38,783 nt of DNA from Alectryocaccomicrobium faecavium. Lineage in GTDB: Bacteria; Bacillota; Clostridia; Christensenellales; Aristaeellaceae. The DNA is taken from the NCBI GenBank assembly GCA_018713425.1, contig DVOT01000256.1, positions 1-38,783 on the forward strand. The letters run 5' to 3'. Below, one piece after another: positions 8,567 to 18,267 of this stretch (positions within the stretch are counted from its first letter, which is position 1; each line of letters opens with the position of its first letter). The notes below the pieces were generated by a model. The model did not search any database and was not told where the DNA came from. It worked only from the letters and a program-made list of their open reading frames with translations. A program made the translations under genes and the position numbers.

Positions 8567-9703
8567 ATGAGGGAAATAGCGATTCTTGGAGCGACGGGTT
8601 CCATCGGCACGCAGGCGCTGGATGTGATTGCCCGGCATTCGGGCGATTTTCGCGTTAGCGCGTTAACGGCTCATTCGAACGCGAATGAGCTTTTTGCTTA
8701 TGTGCGCCGCTTCCGGCCCCGCTTTGCGGGTTTGGTACGCGAAGCGCCCATTCCGGAGGACTTGCGCTTTTGCGAGTGGTTCTTTGGCGAGGAGGCGAAC
8801 GAGCGCGTGCTTCGCGCCGCAAAGCCGCACGACGCGCTGTGCGCGGTGGTGGGCATTGCGGGCCTGCCGGCGGTGATGGCGGCATTGGAAGTTTGCGAGC
8901 GCGTGCTGCTCGCCAACAAGGAGGCGCTCGTCACCGGCGGCGCGCTGGTGATGGAGGAAGCCGCGCGCCGGGGCGTGCCCATTTTGCCGGTGGATAGCGA
9001 ACACTCGGCGATTTTCCAGTGCCTGCAGGGCGGGCAAGAACCCGAGCGGCTCATTCTCACGGCCTCGGGCGGCGCGCTGCGCACCTGGAGCCGCGAAGCC
9101 ATTCAGCGCGCTACGGTGCGGGATGTGCTCAAGCATCCCACTTGGCGCATGGGCGGGAAGATCACGGTCGATTGCGCCACGATGATGAACAAGGGCCTGG
9201 AAGTGATCGAGGCGCACTACCTGTTCGGCATGCCGGAAGCGGCCATTTCCGTGCTGGTGCATCCGCAAAGCGTGGTGCATTCGTTGGTGGAATTCGCGGA
9301 TGGCAGCCTGCTGGCGCAAATGGGCGTGGCGGATATGCGCGTGCCGATTTCCTATGCGCTGGGCTATCCGCAACGCATCGAATCCGGCGCGGCGCGGCTC
9401 GATTTGCTTTCCTGTGGGCCGCTCACCTTCGAGGCGCCGGATGAAGCGCGCTTTCCCTGTCTGCGGCTGGCACGGGAGGCGCTGCGCGCGGGCCCCTACG
9501 CCATGATCGCCCTGAATGGGGCCAACGAAGCCGCCGTGGCCGCGTTCCTGGAAAATCGCATACCTTTTGGCGCAATTGCAAACATTGTGGAACAAATTCT
9601 GGCTTCCACGCTCCCAGAACGGATTTCATGCGTCGAAGATGTGTATCGTATGGATAAAGATGCGCGCTTGCGCGCAACCGAAGAAATTGGGAGGATGGAA
9701 TGA
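8567..9703 (+). CDS. dxr: 1-deoxy-D-xylulose 5-phosphate reductoisomerase
   Basis: 378 residues. Dxr performs the first committed step of the MEP pathway, converting DXP to MEP with NADPH. The Rossmann motif ILGATGSIGTQALDVI is at residues 5-20, and LANKEALVTGG and PVDSEHSAIFQCL (metal and substrate residues, about 138-150) follow. TASGGALRTWS is near 165, HPTWRMGGKITVDCATM near 193, and MNKGLEVIEAHYLF near 206. The start MREIAILG at 8567 has an AAGGAG site 6 nt upstream; the in-frame ATG at 8546 lies inside cdsA. Its TGA overlaps the ATG of rseP. With ispG two genes on, it shows a MEP-pathway block feeding uppS. Confidence 0.97.
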   Translation: MREIAILGATGSIGTQALDVIARHSGDFRVSALTAHSNANELFAYVRRFRPRFAGLVREAPIPEDLRFCEWFFGEEANERVLRAAKPHDALCAVVGIAGLPAVMAALEVCERVLLANKEALVTGGALVMEEAARRGVPILPVDSEHSAIFQCLQGGQEPERLILTASGGALRTWSREAIQRATVRDVLKHPTWRMGGKITVDCATMMNKGLEVIEAHYLFGMPEAAISVLVHPQSVVHSLVEFADGSLLAQMGVADMRVPISYALGYPQRIESGAARLDLLSCGPLTFEAPDEARFPCLRLAREALRAGPYAMIALNGANEAAVAAFLENRIPFGAIANIVEQILASTLPERISCVEDVYRMDKDARLRATEEIGRME

Positions 9704-10758
9704 GTTTTTTGTATCTCTTGCTGGCAGTGGTGCTGCTGGGCGTTATCATCACGGCGCATGAATTTGGCCACTATATCGTCGCGCGGCTCACGCGCGTGAA
9801 GGTGGAAGAATTTGCGGTGGGCATGGGCCCCAAGATCGTGGGCTGGCGCAAAAACGGCATCGATTATTCGCTGCGCGCCATCCCGCTGGGCGGCTTTTGC
9901 CGCTTCACAGGGGAGGACGAAAAGAGCGATTCGCCGGACGCGTTTTCCGCGCAAAAGCGCTGGAAGCGGTTTTTGATCCTGTTTTCCGGGGCGGGCATGA
10001 ATTTCGTGCTGGCCTATGTGGCGATCGTGCTGTTTTTGGCCATTTATGGCGTGACGCTGGCGCAGGCGCCGCAGATTTACGGCCTGGTGGAAGGCGCGCC
10101 CGCGCAGGAGGCGGGCATTGAGGCGGGCGACGTGGTGGTCGCCGTCGACGGAGAGGCGATCAGTTTCGACGAGGCGGGGCTGGACGCGATGACCCGCGCG
10201 ATCGAGCAATCCGAGGGCGCGGTGCAAATTGCGGTGGAGCGCGATGGCGAGTCCATGACGTTCACCGTGGAGCCGGAGACTGCCTTAGTGGACGGGCAAG
10301 AGCAGCGGCAGATCGGCGTGTATCTGGGCCGGGAAGAGCGGGCGAGTTTTGGGGAAGCGCTGCGCGCATCGGGCGAGCGGTTCGCCTATTATGCCACGTT
10401 CATGCTCGATACGCTGCGCGATATGCTCTTTAAGGGCGAAAACCTGGATCAGGTCATGGGCCCGGTGGGCACCATCACCAGCATGGGCGACCAGGCGCAG
10501 GCCTATGGCATGCAGGCCATTCTTTCCATGGTCGCGCTGATTTCGCTGAATTTGGGCATTGTGAACCTTCTGCCGCTGCCCGCGCTGGACGGCGGCCGGC
10601 TGGTGTTTTTGCTGGCGGACGCGATTGTGGTGAAGCTGCGCGGCAAGCCCATTCCGCCGGAGCGGGAAGGCATGGTGCATGCCGTGGGGCTGTTGTTGTT
10701 CATCGGCGTGTTCATCGCCGTCACATATCAGGACATTATGCGGCTGATAGCGGGGTAG
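9700..10758 (+). CDS. rseP: RseP-type site-2 zinc metalloprotease
   Basis: 352 residues. This membrane-embedded protease cuts transmembrane substrates such as anti-sigma factors or signal-peptide remnants. The HEFGH zinc motif is at residues 20-24 inside the first membrane segment (LLAVVLLGVIITAHEFGH). A second ligand comes from NLLPLPALDGGRLVF near residue 290. A single PDZ domain lies between about 125 and 200 (QIYGLVEGAPAQEAGIEAGD). Four hydrophobic segments are visible. It overlaps dxr by 4 bases and is followed by ispG after 4 nt, the usual dxr-rseP-ispG order of Clostridia. Its substrate is not evident from the window. Confidence 0.95.
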   Translation: MSFLYLLLAVVLLGVIITAHEFGHYIVARLTRVKVEEFAVGMGPKIVGWRKNGIDYSLRAIPLGGFCRFTGEDEKSDSPDAFSAQKRWKRFLILFSGAGMNFVLAYVAIVLFLAIYGVTLAQAPQIYGLVEGAPAQEAGIEAGDVVVAVDGEAISFDEAGLDAMTRAIEQSEGAVQIAVERDGESMTFTVEPETALVDGQEQRQIGVYLGREERASFGEALRASGERFAYYATFMLDTLRDMLFKGENLDQVMGPVGTITSMGDQAQAYGMQAILSMVALISLNLGIVNLLPLPALDGGRLVFLLADAIVVKLRGKPIPPEREGMVHAVGLLLFIGVFIAVTYQDIMRLIAG

Positions 10759-10762
10759 CAAA

Positions 10763-11803
10763 ATGAAAACGGTTACAGTGGGAAACGTTCGCATGGGCGG
10801 CGGCGCGCCGGTATCCGTGCAATCGATGACCAATACGGACACGCGGGACGTGCAGGCCACGCTGGCGCAGATTCGCGCGCTGGCCAGCGCGGGGGCGGAT
10901 CTGGTGCGCGTTTCGGTGTACGACGAGGAGTGCGCCCGCGCGGTGCGCGCGCTGGTGGACGGCAGCCCCGTGCCCTTGGTGGCGGACATCCATTTCGACC
11001 ACCGGCTGGCCATACAGGCGGTGGAAAACGGCATCGCCAAAGTGCGCATCAATCCAGGCAACATCGGCGGCGAGGCGCGCGTGCGCGAACTGGCCGACTG
11101 CCTGAAAATGCACCATGTGCCGGTGCGCATCGGCGTGAATACCGGCTCGCTGGAAAAGTGGGTGCTGGAGCAATACGGCCGCACGCCCCGCGGCATGGTG
11201 GAAAGCGCGCTGGGGCACGCGCGGCTGTTGGAGGATTGCGGGTTCGACGATATTGTGATCTCCGTGAAGGCCAGCAGCGTGCGCGAGACCGTGGAGGCCA
11301 ATCGGTTATTGCGCAAGGCTTGCGCGTATCCGCTGCACATCGGCGTGACCGAGGCGGGCGAGCCGGGCGCGGGCAACATCAAATCCGCCATCGGCATCGG
11401 CAGCCTGCTGCTGGACGGCATTGGCGACACCATCCGCGTGTCGCTCACCGGCGATCCCGTGCCCGAGGTGGAAGCGGGGCTGAGCATTTTGCGCGCGGTG
11501 GGCCTGCGGCGCGACGCGGTGGACATCGTTTCCTGCCCCACCTGCGGCCGCACCTGCATCGACGTGGCGGGCATCGTGGCGCGCGTGCGCGCGGAGACGG
11601 CGCATCTGCGCACGCCGCTGAAAATCGCCGTGATGGGCTGCGTGGTGAACGGGCCGGGCGAAGCGCAGGACGCGGATATCGGCATCGCCGGGGGCAAGAG
11701 CGGCGGCGCGCTGTTTGGTCATGGGCAATTGCTGCGCACGGTGCGGGGCGATTTGGCGCAGGCGCTATTGGAGGAGATCCGGAGGATGAGCGAAAATGGC
11801 TGA
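10763..11803 (+). CDS. ispG: 4-hydroxy-3-methylbut-2-enyl diphosphate synthase
   Basis: 346 residues, the normal short bacterial form. IspG is a [4Fe-4S] enzyme that reduces MEcPP to HMBPP late in the MEP pathway. Recognisable parts are VSVQSMTNTDTRD, LVADIHFDHRLA, KVRINPGNIG and the cluster ligands in SCPTCGRTCID (near residue 257) and GCVVNGPGEA (near 292). It starts 4 nt after rseP and overlaps polC by 8 nt. Bacillus has proS between rseP and polC; here ispG fills that place, as is common in Clostridia. Confidence 0.97.
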   Translation: MKTVTVGNVRMGGGAPVSVQSMTNTDTRDVQATLAQIRALASAGADLVRVSVYDEECARAVRALVDGSPVPLVADIHFDHRLAIQAVENGIAKVRINPGNIGGEARVRELADCLKMHHVPVRIGVNTGSLEKWVLEQYGRTPRGMVESALGHARLLEDCGFDDIVISVKASSVRETVEANRLLRKACAYPLHIGVTEAGEPGAGNIKSAIGIGSLLLDGIGDTIRVSLTGDPVPEVEAGLSILRAVGLRRDAVDIVSCPTCGRTCIDVAGIVARVRAETAHLRTPLKIAVMGCVVNGPGEAQDADIGIAGGKSGGALFGHGQLLRTVRGDLAQALLEEIRRMSENG

Positions 11804-14800
11804 GCGATGGGAAAAGGCGCTGGCCAACCCGCAATTGTCCGGTTGCCTGGCGCTGCGGCGCGTGCGCGTGAATCGCGCGAGCGGCAACATGCGCATCGAT
11901 TTTTCCGCTTCCCGGCTGCTCACGCAGCGCGAGCGGCAAACGGTGCGCGAGAGCTTCGCCAAGGAGTTCCCGCGCGCGCAGGTGGACGTTTCCTTCGCCT
12001 ATCCGGGCGGTTTCGCCTTCGATGAAAAGGGCATGACGTATCTGCTGGAGCGTCTGTTCGAGAACGAGGCGGGCGCGCGGGCGTTTTTGCGCGGGGACAA
12101 TTGGCAGTTTGCGGACGATACGCTCAGCTTTTCCGTGAGCGCGGGCGCGGGGCGCGCGTTTTTGGCGCGCAAGAATGTGGACGCGCAACTGGCCGCCATT
12201 TTGCGCGCGGAATTTGGCCGCGAGGTAAAAGTGCGCTTTGTGGAGCCGGAGAACATGAGCGAGATTCTGGCGAAAATTCGCGAGGATCGCGTGCGCGAGG
12301 AAGAGCGCTCCGCCGCGCTGCAGCAGGATAGGGTGCGCCACGAGGAAAAGAAGGCCCAGGCGCGCGCGGACGGCGCGGCCTTCGGCAAGGTGATCAGCGA
12401 CAATCCCATCCCCATGGATGAGCTCACGGAGGCCACGGGCCGCTGCGTGCTTACCGGCGAAGTGCTCTCGGTGAACGTGGTGGATTCCAAAAAGGGCAAT
12501 ACGAAGATTGTGACGTTTGCCTTTTCGGATTACTCCGATTCCGTGGCGGGCAAACTGTTTTTGACCGAGCGCGGCGAGGGCACCGTGGCGGAAAAGGCCG
12601 AGCGGCTGCTGGCGGTTTTGAAGGAAGGCGCGTGGATTCTGGCGCGCGGCGAGTATCGATACGACGATTTCAGCCACGAAATGGTGCTCATGACCACGGA
12701 CATAATGGCCGCGCCCGCGCCCGAGCGCGAGGACAACGCGCCGGAGAAACGCGTGGAATTGCACTTGCACACGCAGATGAGCAGCATGGACGCCTGCATT
12801 CCTCCCGCCGAGGCGATCGCGCGCGCGGCCAAATGGGGGCACAAGGCCGTGGCCATCACGGATCACGGCGTGCTGCAATCGTTCCCGGACGCCTTTGGCG
12901 CAGCGAAAAAGCACGACATCAAGTTCATTCCCGGCTGCGAGGGGTATTTGATCGAGGATAGCGCGCAGCTCGTCGAGCGCGCGGACGACAGGGACTTCCA
13001 CGGCGCCACTTTTGTGGTGGTGGACGTGGAAACCACCGGCCTTTCCCCGGCGAAGGACGCGATCATCGAAATCGGCGCGGTGCGCGTGGAAAACGGCGAA
13101 CTGGCGGGGGAGTATTCGCAGCTGGTGAATCCCAACCGGCCCTTGCCGGAGCGCATCACGGAACTGACGGGCATCACCGGGGCCATGTTGGCGGATAAGC
13201 CCTCCTTCGGCGAAATTTGCGAGGAATTCCGCCGCTTTATCGACGGCGCGGTGCTGGTGGCGCACAACGCTTCGTTCGACGGCGCGTTTTTCCGCAACGC
13301 GCTGGCGCGCGAGGGCTACGCCTTTGAAAACCCGCTGCTGGACACGCTGGCGCTGGTGCGCAACGTGTATCCGGGCTGGAAGAACCATAAGCTGGAAACC
13401 GTGTGCAAGATGCTGGGCGTGAACAACAAGCACGCGCACCGCGCGGTGGATGACGCGCGCGCCACCGCCCAGGCCATGCTCGTGGCTTTCCAGGAGATGG
13501 AAAAGGAACATCCGGTGAAACTCCTCAGCGATTTGAACCGGATTTACGGCTCGGACGCGTCAGACCAGAGCTGGCACATCATTCTCCTGGCCGCCTCACA
13601 GACGGGCATGACCAACCTCAACCGCCTGGTGAGCGAGGCGCACCTGCACCATTACCGCCGCCGTCCGCGCATTCCGCGCGGCCTGATCGAAAAATACCGG
13701 GAGGGGCTGATCGTGGGCAGCGCGTGCGAGGCGGGCGAACTGTTCCGCGCGGTGGTGCGCGGCGCGGGGGACGCGGAGCTTTTGCGCATCGCGCGCTTTT
13801 ACGATTATCTGGAAATCCAGCCCATCGGCAACAACGCCTTTATGCTGGAGGAAGGCACGGCCAAGGACGAGGAAGCGCTGCGCGATTTCAACCGCAAAAT
13901 CGTGTGGCTGGGCGAGCAATTGAACAAGCCCGTGGTCGCCACTGGCGACGTACACTTTATGGAGCCGCGGGATAGCGCGTACCGCGCCATTTTGATGGCC
14001 ACCAAGGGCTTTGAGGACGCGGACAACCAAGCGCCGCTCTATTTCCGCACCACCAATGAGATGCTGGAAGAATTCCGCTACCTGGGCGAGAAAAAGGCGC
14101 GCGAGGTGGTCATCGAAAACCCCAACGCCATCGCCGACCGCGTGGGCAAGGTGCGGCTGTTCATCGAGCACCCGGAGGGCAAGGAAACCTTCCAGCCCTA
14201 TTGGCCCGAGGCGGCGGACGAGCTGCGCAGCATCACGGAAAACCGGGCGAAGGAAATCTATGGCGATCCGCTGCCGGAAATCGTGCGCGCGCGCATTGAT
14301 AAGGAACTGGGCGCGATCATCGGCTATGGCTTCGCCACGCTGTATATGATCGCCGTCAAGCTGGTGCGCAAGTCGCTGGCGGACGGGTATATCGTGGGCT
14401 CGCGCGGTTCGGTGGGTTCTTCCGCCGTGGCCTATTTCGCAGGCATCACGGAAGTGGATTCCCTGCCGCCGCACTATGTATGCCCCAAGTGCAAGCACAG
14501 CGAATTCGATGTGCCGGCCGGCTTCGCCTGCGGGTACGACTTGCCGCTGAAAAACTGCCCCGTGTGCGGGGAGAATATGGACCGGGACGGCTTCAACATC
14601 CCCTTTGAGGTGTTCCTGGGTTTCAAGGGCGATAAGGTGCCGGACATCGATTTGAATTTTTCCGGCGTATATCAGCCCGTGGCGCACAATTATGTAAAGG
14701 AACTTTTCGGCGCGCAGAACGTGTTCCGCGCGGGCACCATCGGCACCGTCGCGGATAAAACCGCTTATGGCTATGTGCTCAAATATCTGGAGGAACGTGG

Positions 14801-16079
14801 AATCAGCAAGAGCCAGGCGGAAAAAGAGCGCCTGGCGCGCGGGCTGATCGGCGCCAAGCGCACCACGGGCCAGCATCCCGCGGGCATGGTGGTGCTGCCG
14901 CAGGGCTATGAAATCTATCAGTTCACGGCCATCCAGCACCCGGCGGACGATGTGAACAGCGACACCGTGACCACGCACTTTGATTTCAGTTCCATGCACG
15001 ATGTGCTCGTGAAGCTGGATATTCTGGGCCACGATGATCCCACCATGCTGCGCGATTTGCAGGATATGACGGGCATCGCGCCCGCGCAGGTGCCGCTGAA
15101 GGATCCCGCGGTGTTCGCGAAAATCCTTTCGCTGTTTTCCGGCACGCAGGCGCTGGGCGTCACGCCCGAGGAAATCGGCGTGGCCACCGGCACGCTGGGC
15201 ATCCCGGAATTTGGCACTTCGTTCGTGCGCGGCATGCTCACGGAAACGCTGCCCAGCACCATGGAAGAACTGGTGCGCATTTCCGGCCTTTCACACGGCA
15301 CGGGCGTGTGGCTGGACAACGCGCAGGAGATCATCCGCAAGGGCATCGCGCCGCTGCGCGGCTGCGTGTGTACGCGCGACGACATCATGAACCAGCTTAT
15401 GGAACTGGGCGTGGAGGCCAAAACCGCGTTTGACACCATGGAATCCGTGCGCAAGGGCAAGGGCCTCAAGCCCTTTATGGAGGAAGCCATGGCCGCGGTG
15501 GGCACGCCGGACTGGCTGGTGGACAGCCTGAAGCGCATCAATTACATGTTCCCCAAATCGCACGCGGTGGCTTACGTGATGATGGGGCTGCGCATTGCGT
15601 ATTTCAAGATTTTCTATCCGCGGGAATACTATTGCTGCTATTTCAAGCGCAATTTGGAAGCGTTCGACGCCTCGGTCATGGTGGGGAATCTGGATCACCT
15701 GCGCGCCGCCAAGGCGGAATTGCTTGCCCTGCCCAAGGAAGAGCGCGACCGCAAGGCGGATGCGTTGAGCCTATTGGATATTCTCGTCGAAATGAGCGCG
15801 CGCGGCATCCAGATCGTGCTGCCGGATTTGTACGCTTCCGCGGCGGACCGGTTCCTGATCGACGAGCAAGGGCGCATTCTGCCGCCGCTTTCCACGCTGC
15901 CGGGCGTTTCCGTGGCCCAGGCGCAGCAGATTCTCGCCGCGCGCCAGGATGGGCCGTTCATCTCGCAGGAGGAAATGGTTCGCCGGAAGATTCCCAAAAG
16001 CGTGGTGGAGGCGCTGCGCGCGGGCGGCCTGCTCGCGCAAATTCCCCAGAGCAGCCAGATTAGCTTGTTTGATTTGTAA
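11796..16079 (+). CDS. polC: DNA polymerase III alpha subunit, PolC type
   Basis: 1427 residues, full length. This is the replicative polymerase of low-GC-type Firmicutes, with built-in 3'-5' proofreading. Domains in order: N-terminal domain and OB fold (to about 310); PHP domain starting at HLHTQMSSMDA (323), split by a DnaQ-type exonuclease; exonuclease VVDVETTGLSP (408), AHNASFDGAFF and HRAVDDARA; PHP continuation; palm domain. A zinc-binding pair CPKC (895) and CPVC (920) is followed by PDIDLNFSG (948) with the catalytic aspartates, then GTIGTVADKTAYGY, TGQHPAGMVVLP and helix-hairpin-helix and C-terminal domains. It overlaps ispG, so it is translationally coupled. It is the last gene of the long frr run. 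Confidence 0.98.
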   Translation: MAERWEKALANPQLSGCLALRRVRVNRASGNMRIDFSASRLLTQRERQTVRESFAKEFPRAQVDVSFAYPGGFAFDEKGMTYLLERLFENEAGARAFLRGDNWQFADDTLSFSVSAGAGRAFLARKNVDAQLAAILRAEFGREVKVRFVEPENMSEILAKIREDRVREEERSAALQQDRVRHEEKKAQARADGAAFGKVISDNPIPMDELTEATGRCVLTGEVLSVNVVDSKKGNTKIVTFAFSDYSDSVAGKLFLTERGEGTVAEKAERLLAVLKEGAWILARGEYRYDDFSHEMVLMTTDIMAAPAPEREDNAPEKRVELHLHTQMSSMDACIPPAEAIARAAKWGHKAVAITDHGVLQSFPDAFGAAKKHDIKFIPGCEGYLIEDSAQLVERADDRDFHGATFVVVDVETTGLSPAKDAIIEIGAVRVENGELAGEYSQLVNPNRPLPERITELTGITGAMLADKPSFGEICEEFRRFIDGAVLVAHNASFDGAFFRNALAREGYAFENPLLDTLALVRNVYPGWKNHKLETVCKMLGVNNKHAHRAVDDARATAQAMLVAFQEMEKEHPVKLLSDLNRIYGSDASDQSWHIILLAASQTGMTNLNRLVSEAHLHHYRRRPRIPRGLIEKYREGLIVGSACEAGELFRAVVRGAGDAELLRIARFYDYLEIQPIGNNAFMLEEGTAKDEEALRDFNRKIVWLGEQLNKPVVATGDVHFMEPRDSAYRAILMATKGFEDADNQAPLYFRTTNEMLEEFRYLGEKKAREVVIENPNAIADRVGKVRLFIEHPEGKETFQPYWPEAADELRSITENRAKEIYGDPLPEIVRARIDKELGAIIGYGFATLYMIAVKLVRKSLADGYIVGSRGSVGSSAVAYFAGITEVDSLPPHYVCPKCKHSEFDVPAGFACGYDLPLKNCPVCGENMDRDGFNIPFEVFLGFKGDKVPDIDLNFSGVYQPVAHNYVKELFGAQNVFRAGTIGTVADKTAYGYVLKYLEERGISKSQAEKERLARGLIGAKRTTGQHPAGMVVLPQGYEIYQFTAIQHPADDVNSDTVTTHFDFSSMHDVLVKLDILGHDDPTMLRDLQDMTGIAPAQVPLKDPAVFAKILSLFSGTQALGVTPEEIGVATGTLGIPEFGTSFVRGMLTETLPSTMEELVRISGLSHGTGVWLDNAQEIIRKGIAPLRGCVCTRDDIMNQLMELGVEAKTAFDTMESVRKGKGLKPFMEEAMAAVGTPDWLVDSLKRINYMFPKSHAVAYVMMGLRIAYFKIFYPREYYCCYFKRNLEAFDASVMVGNLDHLRAAKAELLALPKEERDRKADALSLLDILVEMSARGIQIVLPDLYASAADRFLIDEQGRILPPLSTLPGVSVAQAQQILAARQDGPFISQEEMVRRKIPKSVVEALRAGGLLAQIPQSSQISLFDL

Positions 16080-16165
16080 GGGGAACGAACGCGGCGCTGC
16101 GCGCGTCCAAATAGGGAGCCGCGCGAATGTGCGCCCTGGCTCGCAAAAACCATACGGAGGATGCG

Positions 16166-17497
16166 ATGATGAAAAAATTGTTGGCTTGCGCGCTGGCGCT
16201 GTTGCTGGCGCTTCCGGCTGGCGCGTTGGCGGAGGCGATTGCGCTGAACCTGACCGAGGAAGACGCGCTGGTCACGCCCGAGGGCGAAGTGCTGGTTCCG
16301 CCGCAGGAGTATATGGAGATCTATGCCATTGGCGGCGGGTTTTACGCGCTGGGCGTGTATGAAACCGGCGAGGATGGATTTTTGCGCACGCGCTTCGCGC
16401 TGGCGGACGCGCAAGGGAACGCGCTCACGCAGGCGCTGTATTCTTCGCTCGAATGCCGCGACGGCGTGATCTATTATGAAATAGACGGGCACTTTGGCGC
16501 GATGGACGCGCAGTGCAATCCGCTCGTGCCCTGTGAGTATACGCGGCTCATCGGCGATGGGCAGGGGGATTTCCTGGGCTTTCTGGCTTTGCGCACGGAT
16601 CCGTGGGATACCACCATGGACGCGGTGTACGCGCTCAAAGCCAGCGGGGACGAGCGCGAAACCGATATTTCCGTGATCGACCTGGGCGAGTCCTTTTCGG
16701 AGGGACGGATTCCCGCGCTGTCCTCGCAAACGGAGGCGTACGGCTATTTGAACGCGCAGGGCGAATGGGCGATTGCGCCAAATTTCCTGTACGCGGGCGC
16801 GTTTTCCGACGGCATGGCCTGCGCGGCCACGCAGGAGGGCATGGGCCTGATCGATGGCAGCGGCGCGTGGCTGCTTGAGCCGCGGTTCGATGTGGTGGAA
16901 TACGGGAACGGTTCTTTGATCACTACCACGGTGTATGGCGAGGGCGTGTACCTTTACGACGCGGCCACGCGCCAGCAAATCGCTTCGTTCCCCGGCGCGG
17001 AGGTCTACGCCGCGCACTATGGGGACTACGCCGTGGTCTACCTGCCGGAGGAAGTGCGGCTGGTGGGTGCGGATGGCGGCACGCTCCTTTCCCTCGCGCC
17101 CGGCGCGAGCGTCACCGTGGGCGAAAACCGCGCGGTGGTTTCCACCGGGGAATATGGCGAGCAAAGCGTGTATTTGTACGATTTCGCGGGCAAAGCGGTG
17201 GCGGGCCCATTCCAAGCGCTTACCTCCGCGGGCCTGCACGGCGGGCGCGAATGCTTTATCGTGGATGCGTTTAGCGTGGTGGAAGTCGATACCGGCGGCG
17301 TGGACAGTTACATCACTTGGGATCCTTCGCAGATCCGCAGCGGATTGGTGGATGAGGATGGGAACACGCTTTTGCCCTGCGAATACGAGGTGCTCTACAG
17401 CGTGGGCGAAAACCGGTTTTTTGCCCGGCAGGGCCTGTCGGAGGGCATGATCGACGCTTCAGGCAATTGGATTGTGCGCTTTGAGATGGATTCTTAA
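16166..17497 (+). CDS. Secreted WG-repeat protein
   Basis: 443 residues from the ATG at 16166; the ATG at 16169 is equally possible (ACGGAGG lies 5 or 8 nt upstream). MMKKLLACALALLLALPAGALAEA is a signal peptide with a probable ALA-EA cut, so the protein is exported. The mature part repeats a motif of the form GYLNAQGEWAIAPNFLYAGAF, GLIDGSGAWLLEPRFDVVEY and GLVDEDGNTLLPCEYEVLYS, ending GMIDASGNWIVRF. This is the WG (KWG) repeat, which forms a beta-propeller-like fold of uncertain role. The gene sits between polC and rimP, which are usually closer. It has no obvious promoter and 86 bp of leader after polC. It may be an exported structural or binding protein. Confidence 0.85.
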   Translation: MMKKLLACALALLLALPAGALAEAIALNLTEEDALVTPEGEVLVPPQEYMEIYAIGGGFYALGVYETGEDGFLRTRFALADAQGNALTQALYSSLECRDGVIYYEIDGHFGAMDAQCNPLVPCEYTRLIGDGQGDFLGFLALRTDPWDTTMDAVYALKASGDERETDISVIDLGESFSEGRIPALSSQTEAYGYLNAQGEWAIAPNFLYAGAFSDGMACAATQEGMGLIDGSGAWLLEPRFDVVEYGNGSLITTTVYGEGVYLYDAATRQQIASFPGAEVYAAHYGDYAVVYLPEEVRLVGADGGTLLSLAPGASVTVGENRAVVSTGEYGEQSVYLYDFAGKAVAGPFQALTSAGLHGGRECFIVDAFSVVEVDTGGVDSYITWDPSQIRSGLVDEDGNTLLPCEYEVLYSVGENRFFARQGLSEGMIDASGNWIVRFEMDS

Positions 17498-17540
17498 TGG
17501 GAAATTTGCCTCAAACCGCGCGCAAAAGGGAAAAATGCGG

Positions 17541-17569
17541 TTGTAATTTGGGCGGCAAAGTGGTATAAT
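17541..17569 (+). promoter_or_regulatory. Promoter of the rimP-nusA-infB operon
   Basis: TTGTAA (17541-17546), a 17-bp spacer and TATAAT (17564-17569). It lies 44 bp after the WG-repeat gene and about 195 bp before rimP, so the operon carries a long untranslated leader. Confidence 0.85.
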
Positions 17570-17576
17570 CAATGTG

Positions 17577-17764
17577 TTCGCCAAGAAGGCGAGGATAGAT
17601 GCCATATGTGCCGCCCACAGGTAGGCGCCGGTGGAAAACCGGCTCCTTTTGCATAGCTGGCAAGAGCAACCTGGCGGGCAGAAGGCGGCGGAGAAGCGTG
17701 CCGCCAGCCTTCTTTCGTGTGGTGATGGCGCGCAGGCCGCTGCGCGGGTGTTGGAGGGGATTTA
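17577..17764 (+). promoter_or_regulatory. Long structured 5' leader of rimP
   Basis: About 190 nt of untranslated leader between the promoter and the TTG start. GCCGGT/ACCGGC with a GGAAA-type loop lies near 17627-17643. A strong stem follows, AGAAGGCGGCGG (17680-17691) with CCGCCAGCCTTCT (17701-17713, one bulge), then TT. The second stem could serve as an attenuator. No known riboswitch class was recognised. Confidence 0.5.
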
Positions 17765-18262
17765 TTGAAACAATCGCCGCTTACGAGGGCGGAAAGCGCC
17801 GCTCGCCGCGAGGCGGAGCGCATGGGACTGGAATGGGTGGATGTAGAGCTCGCAAAAGAACCTGCGGGTCGTTTTTTGCGCATATTCGTAGATAAGCCGA
17901 CGGGCGTTGAACTAAACGATTTGGAAACCTATCACAAGGCCGTGCAGCCGCTGTTCGACGATGTGGATTATGATTATATGGAGGTGTCCTCCCCAGGGGT
18001 GGATCGCCCGCTGAAAAAACCGGGCGATTACGCGCGGGCGGTGGGCAGCCAGGTGGAACTTCGCTTTTACCGGCCGCAAGAGGGCCAAAAGCAGGTGACG
18101 GGCACGCTGGCCGGCCTGTTTGATGGCTCGGTGCGCCTGGTGGTGGACGGCGAGGAGCGCGAGTATCCGCTGAAGGCCATTGCGCTGGCCAAGCCTGTGG
18201 TGGAGATCGACGAAAGCATTTTGAGCGATTCCTCGGCAGAAGAGGACGACATAGAGGAGTAG
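17765..18262 (+). CDS. rimP: Ribosome maturation factor RimP
   Basis: 165 residues from a TTG start with TTGGAGGGG upstream. RimP helps assemble the 30S subunit, binding S12. The N-terminal alpha/beta domain carries GLEWVDVELAKEPAGRFLRIFVDKP, then YDYMEVSSPGVDRPL, the family's most conserved segment, near residues 74-88. A C-terminal SH3-like domain (VTGTLAGLFDGSVRLVVDG) and an acidic tail (SSAEEDDIEE) follow. It is the first gene of the operon. The nusA start lies 5 nt after the stop codon, so the two are probably coupled. Confidence 0.95.
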   Translation: MKQSPLTRAESAARREAERMGLEWVDVELAKEPAGRFLRIFVDKPTGVELNDLETYHKAVQPLFDDVDYDYMEVSSPGVDRPLKKPGDYARAVGSQVELRFYRPQEGQKQVTGTLAGLFDGSVRLVVDGEEREYPLKAIALAKPVVEIDESILSDSSAEEDDIEE

Positions 18263-18267
18263 TGGCA

